From positions 1-6,834 of the forward strand of contig QGUX01000197.1 of the NCBI GenBank assembly GCA_003242275.1: a stretch of 6,834 nucleotides of DNA, read 5' to 3'. The position numbers and the translations under genes are program-made. Source of the stretch: Pseudomonadota bacterium (GTDB lineage: Bacteria > Pseudomonadota > Gammaproteobacteria > Steroidobacterales > Steroidobacteraceae). Below the pieces are notes generated by a model. That model made no database searches. It was not told where the DNA came from and was given only the letters and a program-made list of their open reading frames with translations. The stretch's first letter is position 1. Each line of letters starts with the position of its first letter. Positions 6,764-6,834 of this stretch are shown piece by piece.

Positions 6764-6834
6764 ATGCTCGGCAAGCGCAACCTCTACCTGATCGGCCCCA
6801 TGGGCACCGGCAAGACCGCCGTGGGCAAGCACCT
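6764..6834 (+). CDS. aroK: Shikimate kinase AroK, N-terminal part (3' end outside window)
   Basis: AroK phosphorylates shikimate with ATP to give shikimate 3-phosphate in the cytoplasmic pathway to chorismate and the aromatic amino acids. Only 23 codons and two bases are present: a short start, the hydrophobic strand NLYLIGPMG, and the Walker A P-loop G11-PMGT-G16-K17-T18, closely resembling the N-terminus of characterised AroK proteins (KRNIFLVGPMGAGKS in E. coli, from memory). The ATG at 6764 is the only possible start. An in-frame TAA at 6749-6751 lies 12 bases upstream with no start codon between, and the next ATG (6800) would cut the P-loop. No Shine-Dalgarno is visible. aroK directly after pilQ or its neighbour is a recurrent gammaproteobacterial arrangement, normally followed by aroB. 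The alternative of a different small P-loop kinase is unlikely. Confidence 0.93.
   Translation, partial: MLGKRNLYLIGPMGTGKTAVGKH

Noticed and set aside
1..6834. CRISPR array, tRNA or rRNA gene, insertion sequence, attachment site or riboswitch.
   Set aside because: Nearly all bases lie in intact coding regions. No regularly spaced repeats, terminal inverted repeats, transposase motifs or tRNA-like folds were seen by eye.

Overview
The window is the 3' part of a type IV pilus (T4P) alignment and secretin operon, pilM(partial)-pilN-pilO-pilP-pilQ, all on the + strand. It is followed by a gene for a large multi-domain Ig-like (Big_1/invasin-type) lipoprotein, a strong intrinsic terminator, and the first 23 codons of aroK (shikimate kinase). 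The pilMNOPQ-then-aroK order and the protein sequences point to a gammaproteobacterium with high GC content. The strong G/C preference at third codon positions would fit a Xanthomonadales, Nevskiales or Chromatiales-like lineage, but the genus cannot be read from this window.

Layout: 1-375 is the PilM C-terminus. 377-940 is pilN, starting one base after pilM stops. 956-1600 is pilO. 1597-2088 is pilP, sharing an ATGA overlap with pilO. 2107-4269 is pilQ, behind a good Shine-Dalgarno. 4295-6649 is the Ig-like lipoprotein, only 25 bp after pilQ. 6676-6712 is a terminator hairpin with a UUCG loop. 6713-6763 is a short intergenic stretch with a probable extended -10 promoter. 6764 to the window end is aroK. 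There is no gene-free stretch over 300 bases.

How the genes work together: cytoplasmic PilM binds the N-terminal tail of the inner-membrane protein PilN. PilN pairs with PilO, and the lipoprotein PilP connects PilN/PilO to the PilQ secretin, through which the pilus crosses the outer membrane. The tight spacing and the lack of any terminator until 6676 suggest that the Ig-like lipoprotein is the last gene of the pil transcript. It has a lipobox, a Gly-Pro linker, several beta-sandwich repeats, three pairs of cysteines and a cluster of EF-hand-like calcium loops.

The pil genes are textbook. The Ig-like lipoprotein, lying between the secretin gene and aroK, is the one element whose function is not established and is the best candidate for follow-up. 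I see no mobile element, CRISPR array, RNA gene or phage signature.
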